The notes beneath the pieces were generated by a model, which saw only the letters and a list, made by a program, of their open reading frames with translations, searched no databases and was not told the DNA's origin. From Onchocerca lupi (taxonomy: Eukaryota > Nematoda > Chromadorea > Rhabditida > Onchocercidae), in the NCBI GenBank assembly GCA_028564675.1, contig JAOVVO010000084.1:119496-183495 (forward strand): a stretch of 64,000 nt of DNA, in the 5' to 3' direction. The position numbers were made by a program, and so were the translations under genes. Within the stretch, counting starts at the first letter, position 1; each line of letters begins with the position of its first letter. Below are positions 52,001-63,826 of this stretch, piece after piece.

Positions 52001-52326
52001 GTCCCATTTGCTTCAGATTTTTCCACTCAGTTTCTATTTTATCCTTCAACTTAGCTTCGATACTGTTGGCTATGTGAGTTATTTGAGTGATAATCTTTGA
52101 AGCGCAGAACATCTCAATTTCCTCATCGGTGTTAAATATTTTTTCCAGAGTGATTTCTGATGCCAAAATATGTCATTCCAGGTTCCCATCAAATGATCAG
52201 GAGTTAAATGAACATCGAAATAGTATAGATGGCCCCTCAACGATAATACACGATGAACATGACAGCGATGAGACATCTTATACAACAAATGGTACTAGGA
52301 GAGTCATGCGAGAGATCATTGTGTAG
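35891..52326 (+). CDS. syg-2: SYG-2 / nephrin-type immunoglobulin-superfamily adhesion receptor
   Basis: Model of 20 exons, about 1169 residues: 35891-35960, 38789-38942, 39917-40101, 44039-44243, 44362-44467, 45562-45697, 45915-46060, 46450-46592, 46703-46808, 47122-47391, 47830-48029, 48133-48352, 48642-48891, 49237-49448, 49862-50104, 50455-50683, 51290-51479, 51622-51777, 51853-51996, 52182-52326. Phase is kept throughout. The order is signal peptide, seven Ig domains with paired cysteines (for example GERVELTCSANSNPAPSHFEW with SGDFRCTATNS; SLKCEAQGYPAPQFQWLKDG with GNYSCKSSNG), one FN3 domain (NPLSTYWFRVRARN), a spacer, a membrane span at about residues 978-1002 (WMYMIPLGAVILLLLFTLCF...) and a 167-residue tail ending -MREIIV. 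Ig plus single FN3 plus TM is the nephrin/SYG-2 plan. In C. elegans SYG-2 on guidepost cells binds SYG-1 to place synapses. Exon 1 is the least certain part. Intron 5 (44468-45561) has a GC donor. A hibris/sticks-and-stones-type receptor is the same family; syg-2 is preferred given the nematode context. Confidence 0.85.
35961..38788 (+). other. syg-2 intron 1
   Basis: AT-rich. It holds the longest homopolymer of the window, 34 T at 37030-37063, and another T run at about 37191-37210. Nothing else is recognised. Confidence 0.45.
37030..37063. repeat. T34 homopolymer
   Basis: Thirty-four consecutive T, the longest single-base run in the window. Its length may be unreliable in any assembly. Confidence 0.95.
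40102..44038 (+). other. syg-2 intron 3 (3.9 kb)
   Basis: Contains a signal-peptide-like open frame at 40662-40865 (judged spurious) and a GC-richer patch at about 42120-42390 with two neighbouring inverted repeats: AGAGGTC/GACCTCT around 42154-42177 and GAGCCGC/GCGGCTC around 42194-42225. Nothing is recognised as a gene; decayed transposon sequence is possible. Confidence 0.5.
44468..45561 (+). other. GC-AG intron 5 of syg-2, with a bidirectionally open segment
   Basis: The exon ends ...TTTAAAT and the intron begins with the consensus GC donor GCAAGT. The acceptor is TTTTTAAG before GTATTGTATGGACC, giving the Ig-boundary sequence RLNVLYGPRVYV. A GT donor one base later in the same context would break the frame. 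Inside, 44603-44962 (plus) and 44629-44967 (minus) are both open for more than 110 codons, with no recognised product. Confidence 0.8.
46069..46320 (+). mobile_element. Non-autonomous repeat, copy 1 (in syg-2 intron 7)
   Basis: It begins with TCTATATAAATAAAAAT only eight bases after the exon end at 46060. It contains TTGTATTCGAACAGGCGCGTG (about 46152-46172), which matches the reverse complement of the sequence at about 62709-62729 (TTGTATTCGAATAGGTGCGCG), with the flanking GAAATTTTTTGATACAAGG also similar. The two copies are therefore inverted relative to each other. The right boundary is not defined. The class is uncertain; see copy 2 for a Helitron-like end. Confidence 0.55.
51113..51142 (+). 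CDS. syg-2: Possible 30-nt cassette micro-exon of syg-2
   Basis: Between exons 16 and 17, a TGTACAG acceptor is followed by 30 GC-rich bases and a GTCTAA donor. The piece enters and leaves in phase 1, so it would insert ten residues (about GLPRSEPHWV) into the extracellular stalk without changing frame. It contrasts sharply in composition with the surrounding intron. It is supported only by phase and composition. Confidence 0.3.
51284..51320 (+). promoter_or_regulatory. Alternative acceptors before the transmembrane exon of syg-2
   Basis: Three acceptors share the same phase: TAG (exon start 51287), CAG (51290) and TTTTTCAG (51320). They would change the extracellular juxtamembrane stalk by one or ten residues. 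The first two form a TAGCAG tandem acceptor. Confidence 0.5.
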
Positions 52327-52476
52327 TAATGGGTGGTGTGCTTATTTTTGATATTATTGTCCCAAAGAAGATTGCACAAGCCATAACAGTTGCTCATTTA
52401 TTAAGACTATCTGAGGAAAAGGTTGTATTAGACGGTTTATTTAGGATCGCTGAACATTTTTACGGTAATTGCCTTT

Positions 52477-52482
52477 AATAAA
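52477..52482 (+). promoter_or_regulatory. Poly(A) signal AATAAA for syg-2
   Basis: AATAAA 151 bases after the syg-2 stop codon; a second AATAAA lies near 52653. Confidence 0.6.
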
Positions 52483-55400
52483 TACATCTGTGATTGTTTC
52501 ACTTTGCTTGTATATAATCGTTATGTTCGTTTACGGGTGCCTGTTGCCTGTATCTCTCCGTCAAAATGTCTTATCATCGAATGTTTGTTGTTGGGTAATG
52601 TTGTTTGTTCTTAAATTGTTCTCTGACAAAATTCGGTTTAGATGACCAAGCAATAAATAAGCTCTAATAAAAAACTTGGATATATAAAATTAATTACCGC
52701 TGTGAATGAGAATTTTCTCCATTCTAGGATTGTGACGAATTATATAAGTTACCATTGGGGAATTTCGTAGATTTTAATTGTGTTCTTCATTTGACGGTTG
52801 CTGATTGATATAACCAGCATTGCTTTTGCTATAACTTATTATTGTTATCAATATATTTTTGCTGTCCCGATTTCGCTTTCCTTTTATATCGAAGCATTTA
52901 TATATAGATTTATTGTTTTAATTATTATTAATGTTACTTTAACCACTAAAAAATTACTGTCCAGAATCATCTAGTTCTGAATTAGTTACTATTATGTTTT
53001 CAAAACTATTTTTAACCCTTTTATCGTATTAGATTAACGTTCTGGCGATTAGCTTAAAAAATTGAGGCAGTTACTCTTTATCCTTTGGGATTAATCTTTT
53101 CAAGTTTGAAAATGCGGAAAAATCAAGGGGTTATGAAAGTAAGGTGAGGACTGTATTATCTATACTACTTTTGCTTTCACAAATACCCTTAACTTACTTC
53201 GGTAACAGTAATAATAATGGGTGCTGGAAGTGGTGAGTATGTACTGCAATGCAGTTTACAGCTTGACCATCTACCATACTGTCTTTCTTTGTTCTCTCTG
53301 TGTATTCATTTTGTTTTGTTTTTGTTTTTCAATGGTTCAGATCTCCATTATTGTTCTTGCTGCTTACTGATTTGTTTATGTTTTTGAAGATAACCATGCC
53401 GAACTTTTCTTTCTTCTATCCCGGCACTTCTGAAATGACAGTTACAATTCGACTGACTAAATTTACTGACATGACAGATTAGTTATCATTTATCGCAAAA
53501 GAAATTTAGAATTGGAATCAGGATGTAAAAAGTTTGATATGCAACAGTGATCTACTTTTTACTGATCATATCACCAGCACAATTAGTTAGCTTTGTTGCT
53601 TAACGTACTGTGAATTGTTTGGCATTTCAAACCGTGTGCTTTTTTTTCAAAGTTACTTATGCGTATTTTTGACAATAAACTGTGCAATAAAATACACGCA
53701 TCATTTCCCGCATGTCCAAGAATTGATTAATCTGGTGTTCGCAAAAATCCAATATAAACAAAAGGTCGATTGGATGACGATTTGAGAACCGAATTAATTC
53801 TTGTCTATCAATACGATTTCTACTGGTCCAGCTTTATCCTTTAAGTTAAAATAAACAGTGTTTAACTGGTATGATCATATATATAAAAAAATGATGCTAA
53901 ATTTTGCTTCCTCCGAATTTCGATTTTCTTCTTTTGCCATCCAAAATGGATGGACGAATCTCTTAGTCGGATTAATACATCATTGTATTTTTTGTGGAGA
54001 AATCTTCATGTGGATGCTGTTCATGTGTAGTCTATCTAATTAACAGAGGATTTGTAAAACTAGAAAAATTCAAAAACGGACGCATTCGGAAATTATGGTG
54101 CTATTAATAAATGCTAATAATTTCACTAATTGAATTTTTATCTGTTTTAAAAATTACCAGAAAATACTCTTATTTTTCTTGACTGTTCTTTTCTTTAAGA
54201 TTCCAGCTGATAAGCTGTTTCATTTAATCTTTTTAATCATCTGACTGTTATTTATTGAAAAATAATATCTCTAATGCATATACAGTATGTCTGCTTCTTC
54301 TTCTTGCTAGTAACTGCAGTGGAAGATGATCAAGAAATAAAAATTCCGGTTATTTAAAGCCTTGCAAAATGACATTAAATATATTAATTTCATCATCAAA
54401 ATGATTTTTATCACCAATTCCTCAATTGCATCAACAGCATGCGTTTATTAAATGTATTGCAGAGTAAATAACAGATCATTTATCTTTTTTATCTGAAATC
54501 CAAATATGAATTATTCAGTGGATCATAACATAATAACAGTTTGAAAGTGATTTTTGTTTCATTGTTGGTATGTTTTTATGGGAATTAAATATCTGTTAAA
54601 GTAACGCTGCTCTCCAATGATTGGATATTCAGCACTTTTTGTAATTTAATTAGTAGTTCAGTTTTCTTCATTCAAAATAAAACAATTACTTCCTCATTTC
54701 CATCACTGGAGTTGCTTTAAGTTCTTTTCTGTCTCTTGTCTACCGACAAACATTTAATAATCTTGAAAACCTATTTTCTTACTGAAATTGTCATTTTAAA
54801 AGTAAATGAATATATTGCGAGTGAATATTTCGCGAGATTAAATGATATTATAAAGCCTTATTATCATGCACTTTTCCTTAAAAACAAATAAACCTTACGT
54901 AATCAAAATATAGTTTTTTAAATGATCAAACGTGTTTTCCTCATTAGCATCATTGATTATTTCGCTTTGATAAAACAGTTGAAAATGAAATAGTAATGAT
55001 AGAGTCTTTTCACATTTACTGTTCTATAACATAAATTCTCGGATATATGAGAGTTTTTCAATATTTTTAAAATAAAGAATAGGACATTTTATGCACTCAA
55101 AGATACAAATTGTTCAAATTGGATTTATTCTTGAAAAATAAGTGAAGACCCCATAAGCTAGTCGAGCAACGTTTTTGTTAACATCATTAGCAAGTAGAAG
55201 AATTAATGATAATGTTCCTTTAGAAAAATTGTTCGAAAGGTTATAACCTATTTAATGTATAACTTTACAAATAGTTACTTGTCTTAACGGGACATATCCT
55301 ACAAATGCGTTTTTTTTTTTTTTTCTTTTTTTTTTTTGCATTTAAATAGTCGAATACGTAAATTTTGTCAAAATTTTCTAATTCTAATTAAATGAGTAGT

Positions 55401-58400
55401 TGAGTAATTGAAAAAAAGAGTGATTGAAGCAACAAGTTAGCCTTATAAATTTTATTCCTGAGCTTTTTATTTGATTTTAAAGCAATTTTATTATCTTTTC
55501 GATCTTCTATTGAGCAAATTCTCGTGGAAGATTTCAATAACATCTTTTGTTTTTGTTTTTTTTTTCTGATCAAAAGATTAGCGTCATTTTAAAAAAGTAA
55601 TGGTAACAGAAATATTTTTTCTTCTTAGAGGATAAAATGTGCTTCTGGATTAACAGTAGCTTACCAAGACAATCTTTTAGCAAGGAATTGGGCTTCACAA
55701 ATTTGATTTGTTCACGAATGCCATACTTAAAAGATGGAATAAAAAGCTTTTGTTGTGTCACTTCATTGTTCTTACATAATGACAACATTTTAAGGAATTG
55801 TTTGCTGTCACCAATAATGTCGACATGTTTGCTTCTTTCCTCAAAGTAAATGAAAAAGAGGGGGAAATTATTCGCTATGGGAAGTTTTCTTTTCTTGAAA
55901 AATAATTAGCTATCCAGGCTAAAGTAGTTAAACTGACAGTTTTCGAAAGAATGTAAAAGTGTGATCTATTATCAACTATATACATATGCAATACACATTT
56001 TTTGCTGTTTTTATACCTAAGGTCATTGATTAACACCGGATACTGATAGATTGCTTTTCCCACTTATTTGTTTTTTTCGCCTTTTTTTTTTTTTTTTTTT
56101 TTTTTTCAATGGAAGAAATAATTGACTCATACGAAAACAAAAGTGAATGTTAACAAATGATTAAATCAGGAAATAATAATTCGATCTATTTTCTACTTCT
56201 AAAATTGAAAACAACAGCTTGATCAAAATTATGCAAACAAGTTCACATTAGCTGCAATTTTTGCAGTTATTCCATTCATTTGAACTTCTTGTGAGATCCA
56301 GAAATAAATGTTTTAGCATAAATTGAAATATGTTTTTGTGGGGATATGTTTGCAGCAAGGAAAAGAAAGGAATTGACTTCAAGTTCATTTTTTCCACCTT
56401 TTGCTCCTCTATATTTTGATGATGTCAAATAAACTTCTTTATATTTCACATACTTTAATTGCAGGATGAATGGGGATGAATATGTCATCGACAGGTTGTA
56501 GAAAGGCTCATGTCACACATCTAGGTATACCTTATCGCTCACATGTTGGATTCGTTCCTCATTTTTTATGCATTGAAATCAATTTTATTTTACGCTTTCA
56601 TTTTTTTTTTTGATATTTCCATCCGCATATTTTATGAGTTTCAATGCATAATGTTCTTTTTGCTGCTCAAGATACTGAATTGTCAATTTTTTAAATGGGA
56701 CAGAATATTTTTCGTGTCATTTTTTCCGACCTCAGTCCTAATCTTCATTTTATCATTATCTTTAGGTTTACGTCGTGATTATGTCTTACTGTGGCTTAAG
56801 AAATGGCAAAATGTATCGGAATAGTTGTAAGAAGTGAACATTTTTCGCTAATTTACTCTCCGTTTACTCATTTCCGTTTCGTAACAGGAAAGAAAAAAGT
56901 CAACAAAATTTGCCAAATCTTTTCGCAAAATCGCGTATACTGAGAAAAATCAGCTAAATGTGAACAGAACAGTAAAAATGGGAGATCCATCCATTTCTTC
57001 CGGAAAATTTTTTAGATAGTGAACTAATTATCAGGCAGAGAAAATGAAGTGAATTATTGGATTGTAAATTTCTACAATCTCAGTTCACTCGACCATCGAA
57101 AGGATAAGATTTCTCGATAGCAAGAAATAGACGAAGTGAAAAGTGCTATCAGACTTCTGTAAAAATCACGAATACTATTTCACGGTTGTCACCGAGAAAA
57201 AAATTGTTTGCAACGTTTTGGAATCTCAGATTACCTAGATAATTAGCTAACAAATTCCAAACAATAGTAAAGAAAATATTTGAATATGTTTTCTGTAATA
57301 GAAAGATAAACCAAAAAAGTAATTCATGGCAGAAAAATTTAGAGCTGATAGGTTACTTTTATTATCTATCTTATTCGTGTATGAAGTGCAATATGATTTT
57401 TTTTTTTTTTTTCTTGCATAAGTGGAAAACTTTACACATTGAATCCAAGCTCATTCTGCTAGTTTTGAGGCTGATAGCTACGAAATTCATATACGAATTC
57501 TCATGGAAGCCCAATATACATAATTTCGAAACAGCATGGCACTTTTTTAAAAACTATGTGAGTTTGATTAGCATTCAGTAATTACAACATAATCGCCAAG
57601 TAATGAAATAAGTTCAAGAATGATAGATTCCAATTATTTGTTCCGATGTGTCTCCTTCATCGTCAAACAGATGCATTTGGATGGACAAATCGAAGGTCTT
57701 TGCTTGGTAGCACTAAAATTCAATAATCTTAGGTATTTAATTCATTCAAATTTATTAATTTTCCTATGTGATCTCATTTTTATGCTGTTAGACTGCATGA
57801 GTTACAACTCATTCACATTCTTTAAACTGTATTATCACCATCGAGTGATGCCGAGCATTTGATGTTGATAACGAGCATCACATCTTTCAAAACTACAACG
57901 AAGTTAGTATAAAAGTTTTCCGTCATGAGATCGGTTATTGGCTTATGTAACAAAGTGTTATTTCTTCTTTTTGTTGTTCAAATATACCATTTTTATAAAA
58001 CTAAAATATCATTTCCAGACGACATGGCAAAACTTTTTTTCTCACAATGAACAGTTGTCTACATTTTCTAACTGAACCATATTCTCCATATTTGTGGAAT
58101 ATTTTTTCTTCTAAACCTTTGCAAAGTACTCAAAAGCAGTTTTGAAAAACTTTTTTTAAAGATTGCAAAAAGGAAGTACTTTGAGCAAGAGATTTATCCA
58201 TGAGATTTTGCTGAGCGAATAGCTGGATTTCAGAAGTGTTCATAGTATATTTAATTCAACTAACCTTTTTATTCATTTCTGTAACAAAAAACACGCACTT
58301 ATTCAAACTTATCAGTCGATTAAGTTATCTTTACTAATATAATTTAAGCATTCAAACATTTTTTCAATGCACAAACCAATAGAAAATTTCGAACATACTT

Positions 58401-61400
58401 AATTATTGTCAAGTGAAAAGTGGATGCTAGTCGCAACTCAAAACTCTGAATGAGATAAATAACTAATCACACTTTGTATCCTAAAATTCCTTTCATCATC
58501 TGTTGATAATCAAATGTGAACTGAAAATTGGACAATATTATTGGTGTATGACATGGAAATGTAAACTTTATTGCACATCAAGTTATGTGCATATTGTTCC
58601 ATCCACAAATAGAAGTCCTGATGACGCGGAATGGATCCAGGTAGTAGGAGGAAACCTTATTTTACAGCTCATAAATAGCCAACATATGATCAATTTTTGA
58701 AGCGAGTTGAAAGATTTTGCAACATTTGCTATTTCACAGCCTGTCTTATATTTCGTTCGATCTTATTTCTTCATTTACTGACATTTCTCTCTTTTTCCCG
58801 TTTTTCTTTATAAAAACGGAAAATTGCGATTTTCATTCATAGCTGATTAAAAGTGAATTTATAACTTATCAAAAAGGAGAGGAAATATTGGTTAATCATA
58901 GCTTAATTGTGAAGTTCCTGTCATTCCTCTTTTTAGATATAGCAAACTTCGATTATTATTTCCTACACTAGGAATTTTGAAGATAGTGTTAAGGTTTTTT
59001 TTTTGTGTAGCAATTCTGAAAAGAGCAATTTTTCCGTATTTCAATGAAATAAATTGGTGGTTGTAGATTAATTTAAGTGGATAACTTGTGCTTGGAGCTG
59101 ATTGAAGTACTAAGGAAGAAATATTGCATTTGAGCAGAAAGCCTCGTCCCTATTGCATCATTTCACCAACTGATCCTGGAAAACAAAATAATCCTTTCAA
59201 CTGGCATATTTTTAAATCTTTGGCCCTTCCATACTCAAAAGAGGCTGCTTCATTAATTTCATGAAGAGGAGAGAATAATGATGATTACAATAAGCAAATA
59301 AGAATGCTGACAGCTGCATGAGTAAGCATGATAAAATTATATGTGTTTTAAGTCTCATTTCACAAACGAATGAGATATTTTTGAATCTTTTATTCAATTT
59401 ATTCTTCTTTTATTTCAGTTTCATTTTTTTATTTTGCAATATGATTTATATTTGTGCTGGTCTATCGAATTTTAATTTCCTATATTTGAGTACTGAACAT
59501 GTACATCTATTTATTGATACTTCATTTGAGCATGTTCTCGAACATGATTAATTGTCGTTTACTAATATTTTCCACATTCTGATTGGGATTCTGTGCATCA
59601 ATAGAACAACTGAATATCGGCCTGAATGTTACTTCGCCTAAAATGTTGAATTAATTTCCGCAGAACATTTTGTTGGATCATTGCGGTGTTTTATCATTTT
59701 GATATAGGTCTGATCTATCGCAGCTTTGCTTTTTTAAGTTTTTAATGTTTGATTAAATCACAGGATCTTATGGCAGGTGATTAGATTGCACAATGGAGGT
59801 TTTGCAACGCGAATCACTTATCATTCGAGGATATGACAACGACCAGAAAGGTGGTTGGTTAACTTGCAGTTCGAAATAGTCTGCCAAGAAACGCAGCATC
59901 ATTGAAGTTCGAAGTTGCAAGTCGTCGAGAAGAAGCAGTAATGATTTTAGGCCTCTATTCCATCTTCCCTCTCCACTCATCACTGATGACGCACATTGGA
60001 ACTACTCTCCTCATTTTTGAAACATATCTCGTTCTAATTGAACTTTGACTGCATCTTCCGTTCTCCTCTGTTGCTATGGATATTTCGTCGTCGTCTATCT
60101 CTATCTATCTGTCCCACCTCATTAGATATGTATGTATATTGCTGCTCCATCACATATGTCTCTGTGGCCAACTTGTGCAGGTTCAGCACATTTGTCGTTT
60201 GACAGCTAACTCCAAGCTATCTAGGCTGTATCATGCTTGCTTCTCCGATTGAGTTGCTGCATCAATTGTGGTCTCGATTGATCACTGTTCAACGACTCGA
60301 TGGTTCCGATGGCTGTGTCAATTTTCCAATTTCCAATCAAAAATTTTAACAATTCGTAGTATTCAAATTAAATTTTAATGCTGTCTATCGACAAATCGTT
60401 CGTCTTCTTTCATCCGTCTGCTCGGTTTGAGTATTACAACAGTTCGGATATTATTTTTGCAGAATAAAACCAAACAAATATTCATCAAATTTTTTTCACT
60501 TTATCTCATTGCTTATCTAAATTCTGCGAAATTATTTGCATCGGAAGGTATACAATACAGTAAGAACTTAACAGGTTTCTGATTTGGTTTCTATTACCTT
60601 ATCTTTGTCGTCTTGTTTGAGGCATCTCTCACATACATTCCGCTGCGCTTTCTTTTTTTAACATCACAACTTTGTGAAAAATGGAGATCAAATTTTATGA
60701 GAGTTGAAAATGCTTCTGCAGAATTTGGCCTGAATATTTTACTGTGTTGTAGGACTGGCGATTTCTAAGCAGCTGTGATGAGGCAGAACAAAAATATCTT
60801 CTAAAGCTTGAAGAAAACCAAGAAGATAGCACCATTTATTGACTGACTTAAATGAAACATCCATACTTGAACTCTTAACTAATGGATTAAATGAAGTTTA
60901 ATTATTCCATTTAATGTTTGATAGGGAAGTTGTAATTTTTTTCTGGTAGATCTATAAAAACGCTGCGTGGTGTAGACCATCACCTCGAAGAGCAAGAGCT
61001 GGATTATTAAAAAGTATATAAATTATTTCATTTGAAATTTCGAATACTCTTGAAATTCATAACAGTATATTTCATTCCCGAAAAATCCAAAATAAAAACA
61101 ATCCTTTCTAGTCAAAAAAAAATTGCAAACTTTTAAGATTATTTTTGAGAGACATGTGAAAAAATTGTTGTGCTTACCTTATAATCAGGATTAGTAGCAA
61201 ATGTTTCCTTTCTTTTTTGATTAATTAATTATGCAAGGATACGAAGTGGACGAAGGACTGCATCTCAAAGTCATCTAAATGCATTCTAATGATGGAGAAA
61301 GAAGAGAAATGCTAATGATAGGGGATAGAAGAGTTTCTGTGTCCTTATCATATAATTCTTTCCGTTTAATCCTTTCCCTAACAAATGCCATTCTCATTTT

Positions 61401-62247
61401 CCGTGCCTTTCTATAACAGACACAATACTGGACGACACTAAATCACTGGTATTTAAAATCTTATTTATATAAACTCAACTAGAAATTAAAGTGAAAACTC
61501 ATGTGCTTGTCTCAAAATCGTTTACTTCATCCATAAGTTGAAATCCAAACTAGCACGGTATGCCTCTTTCGAACCTAATGACTGGATGCATTTGCGTCTT
61601 CCCGATTGAACAAACTTCATGATTTTAACGAAATGACGAAAAAAGGCATTAGATGAAATGTTTAAACGAATGAAAAAGGAAAACCATAGAATACTTGAGC
61701 ATTTCTCTTTTTTTTTTTTAATGAAGATATATATTACCAACTGAGATTGTTGCACTTAATTAGGTTAACGAATTTAGCCTTTTTTAAAGTTTGAGCCCAT
61801 CATTTCTTGCATAATTTTAATCTCTGCTTTGAATTTCATCAAAATGATTCAAAATAATTTGTGATCTCTTGGGATCTCAATTTGCTGTTTTCGTACAAAT
61901 GAAAATATTTAGTACAATTCTTGGTTTGTGATTCTGATAAATGAATCGTATTTGAACTTAAATTGCTTTGCAATCATTTTAATTATACTCATTTGCTATC
62001 TCATTTGTTTTATTACCAAGCTAAGAGGATTATTTACTTTGACCATTTTGTTGCCAAAATAGTGCTTTATATATTACTCTTACCTGATCTTCTATTTCCT
62101 GACTTTACTATTTCTTTAAATATTTAGTCAGAAATATGATTCCATTAAGAGTGATGTTCTATGTATTTGTTCATTTTTTCCGTGTATTTATTTCGCCTGT
62201 TGATTAATTTTCCAGTTGCTGTACTTTTTTTTATTGTAGAAAACCAT
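52483..62247. other. Intergenic, syg-2 to the SPA17-like gene
   Basis: Almost 10 kb without a recognised gene. AT-rich with T runs (55310-55336, 56082-56106). A possible minus-strand exon at about 55663-55806 (acceptor GTGACAG, donor GTAAGC, reading ...PSFKYGIREQIKFVKPNS...) and a GC-richer minus-strand open block at 59768-60420 are the only coding-like signals; neither is identifiable. Confidence 0.5.
59768..60420 (-). other. GC-richer block with several open minus-strand frames
   Basis: On the minus strand, about 47 codons ending in RRSKHDTA (about 60230-60370), about 49 codons (about 59960-60105, beginning IEIDDDEISIATEENG) and 71 codons (59768-59983) are open in different frames. They have balanced, hydrophilic composition unlike the flanks. 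No splice chain or family was found. It may be a lineage-specific gene, a non-coding RNA or a regulatory island. Confidence 0.25.
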
Positions 62248-63826
62248 ATGGCAGAATCATCAAATGAAAATTACAAAGTACCAGCTGGACTGCGTCCATT
62301 ACTAGAAGCGTTAGTACGTGAAACACTGAGAATGCAGCCAACTGATTTGATCAGTTTTTCGATGCTGTTTTTTGGTATCTTACAAAAACATCGCAAAGGT
62401 AGGTTTTGAAATCTTTTGAATTCTTTCAAAATTTGCGTGTGGATATTTTTAACAGTACACAAATTACTGCTTTCAAGAGATTATTATTAGCTGTACCCCG
62501 CCGCGCTCGGCGTGGCCGTTCCACCTAGTATATATAAATAAAAATGTCCGACTCACTTACTTTTACCTGTCACAGGTGTGATAGGTATATTGACCTCACT
62601 CTTTTCATCTATAAATCGGAGCGTTTTGGCGGGAAACCTGCTTATCCTCACGGCACTTTGGCGGTGAACATGTTTATCCTTACGGACAGGTAAAAATCTA
62701 TATAAAAACGCGCACCTATTCGAATACAACATTATATCAAATTTTAAAGCAATCATTAAAGAACTTGCAACATTGTATGAAAAGCCACAACGAGCATTCA
62801 ATTTTGTTTCTATAGATTAGCACTTCTTTTGTGATCATGTATCAAAAGATATTCTGGTTTGAGCATGAAACTTGGCTCGAAGAAATTGAAACATCGAATT
62901 TGTTAAGAAAGTTGCAATTTTCGAAATCCAGTGCTCAGATTTCCAATCATTCCCTCTTTTTCTGAAATTTAACACAGATGGCTTGACCAATTAACTTCTT
63001 TCATATATGTGAGTTCAGCTTCTTTCATCGGTAACTATTCTTTTGATCAGTATATCAAACATGGTTAAATGTATTAACACTTACATTGTATCACTCATTC
63101 ATCATCAAACAGTGACTGACGAGAACTTTCAGAATAGAAATATGGTTAAATTTAAAAAAATAAGTTGATTGGGAACCAACATAATAGTCAGAACGCAACT
63201 TTTAGCTAGCAAGTAAAGAAATCTGTTTTACCACTGTTGTCTTTAAATACGATGCCGACATCAAACTGAGCTCATTTTTTTCCAGAGAATAATGCAGAAG
63301 ATGTGCTAAAGAATCCTGCTTTATATGAATTTTTCAAAAATGATCTATGGAAGCAGGTTAGCATGAATTTTTTGCAGAGTCTTCTATGCCAATACTAGTC
63401 AATAGTTATGTCTAAAAAAGACTTTGAGCCAAATTTATCAAACTGAAATGCTTGAAAGTTCAAGTTTTAAAATTTACTGAGCATCTTCTTGTTGATAATT
63501 TAAATGAAATGAAATTCAGTATCACGAAAAAGAGAATGAAATGACCGAGCGATCGTCAAGACCTTTGGATAAAGCAGCTACGAAAATTCAAGCAGCATAT
63601 CGTGGACATATTGTAAGTATTACTGATTAATTAATTTTAATTTTGTAAAATCTTGTATTATGTCTATTTCGTTTCACTATTTTTCCCGCCGCATCCCTTT
63701 TAGGTTCGAGCCAATCCAGAAAAGTATGGTCTTAGCAAAAAGGAAACTGATATCGTTTGCCCGCCGATGAAGTGCACCAATTCACAAAATGCGGGAAAAG
63801 ATTTAAAGTTGGTTTTGGTTCGTTAA
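62248..63826 (+). CDS. SPA17-like protein: RIIa dimerisation/docking domain plus IQ motif
   Basis: Four exons: 62248-62398, 63286-63356, 63520-63612, 63704-63826; 145 residues if exon 4 reads through to its TAA. Residues 10-50 (VPAGLRPLLEALVRETLRMQ, then PTDLISFSMLFFGILQKHR) form an RIIa dimerisation/docking fold like that of PKA RII subunits and Sp17, which binds amphipathic helices of A-kinase anchoring proteins. Residues 97-107 (IQAAYRGHIVR) are an IQ calmodulin-binding motif. Human Sp17 has the same order and about the same length (151 residues). The ATG is eight bases after a TTATTGTAG acceptor, so a spliced leader or upstream untranslated exon is likely. The 3' end is uncertain: a donor at TTG|GTTTTG (63811) and acceptors at 63856 and 63892 could extend or replace the last codons beyond the window. 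Confidence 0.8.
62399..63285 (+). other. Intron 1 of the SPA17-like gene
   Basis: Intron between GTAGGT and TTTTCCAG. Its left third is the repeat described above; the remainder is ordinary AT-rich sequence. Confidence 0.75.
62487..62800 (-). mobile_element. Non-autonomous repeat, copy 2 (in SPA17-like intron 1), Helitron-like end
   Basis: Read on the minus strand, the left end is a GC hairpin (GCCACGC/GCGCGGC, plus-strand 62500-62516), nine bases, then CTAA followed by T. That is how Helitron 3' ends look (hairpin, short spacer, CTRR, insertion before T). It contains the shared block with copy 1 at about 62698-62760, and two imperfect 30-base direct repeats (62624-62653, 62656-62685). The GC content of the hairpin end is far above the local background. 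An 82-codon minus-strand open frame (62553-62801) lies inside but is not recognised. The right boundary is uncertain. Confidence 0.5.

Noticed and set aside
62553..62801. 82-codon minus-strand open frame
   Set aside because: It lies within the repeat element and is not recognised as a protein; better explained as part of the element.
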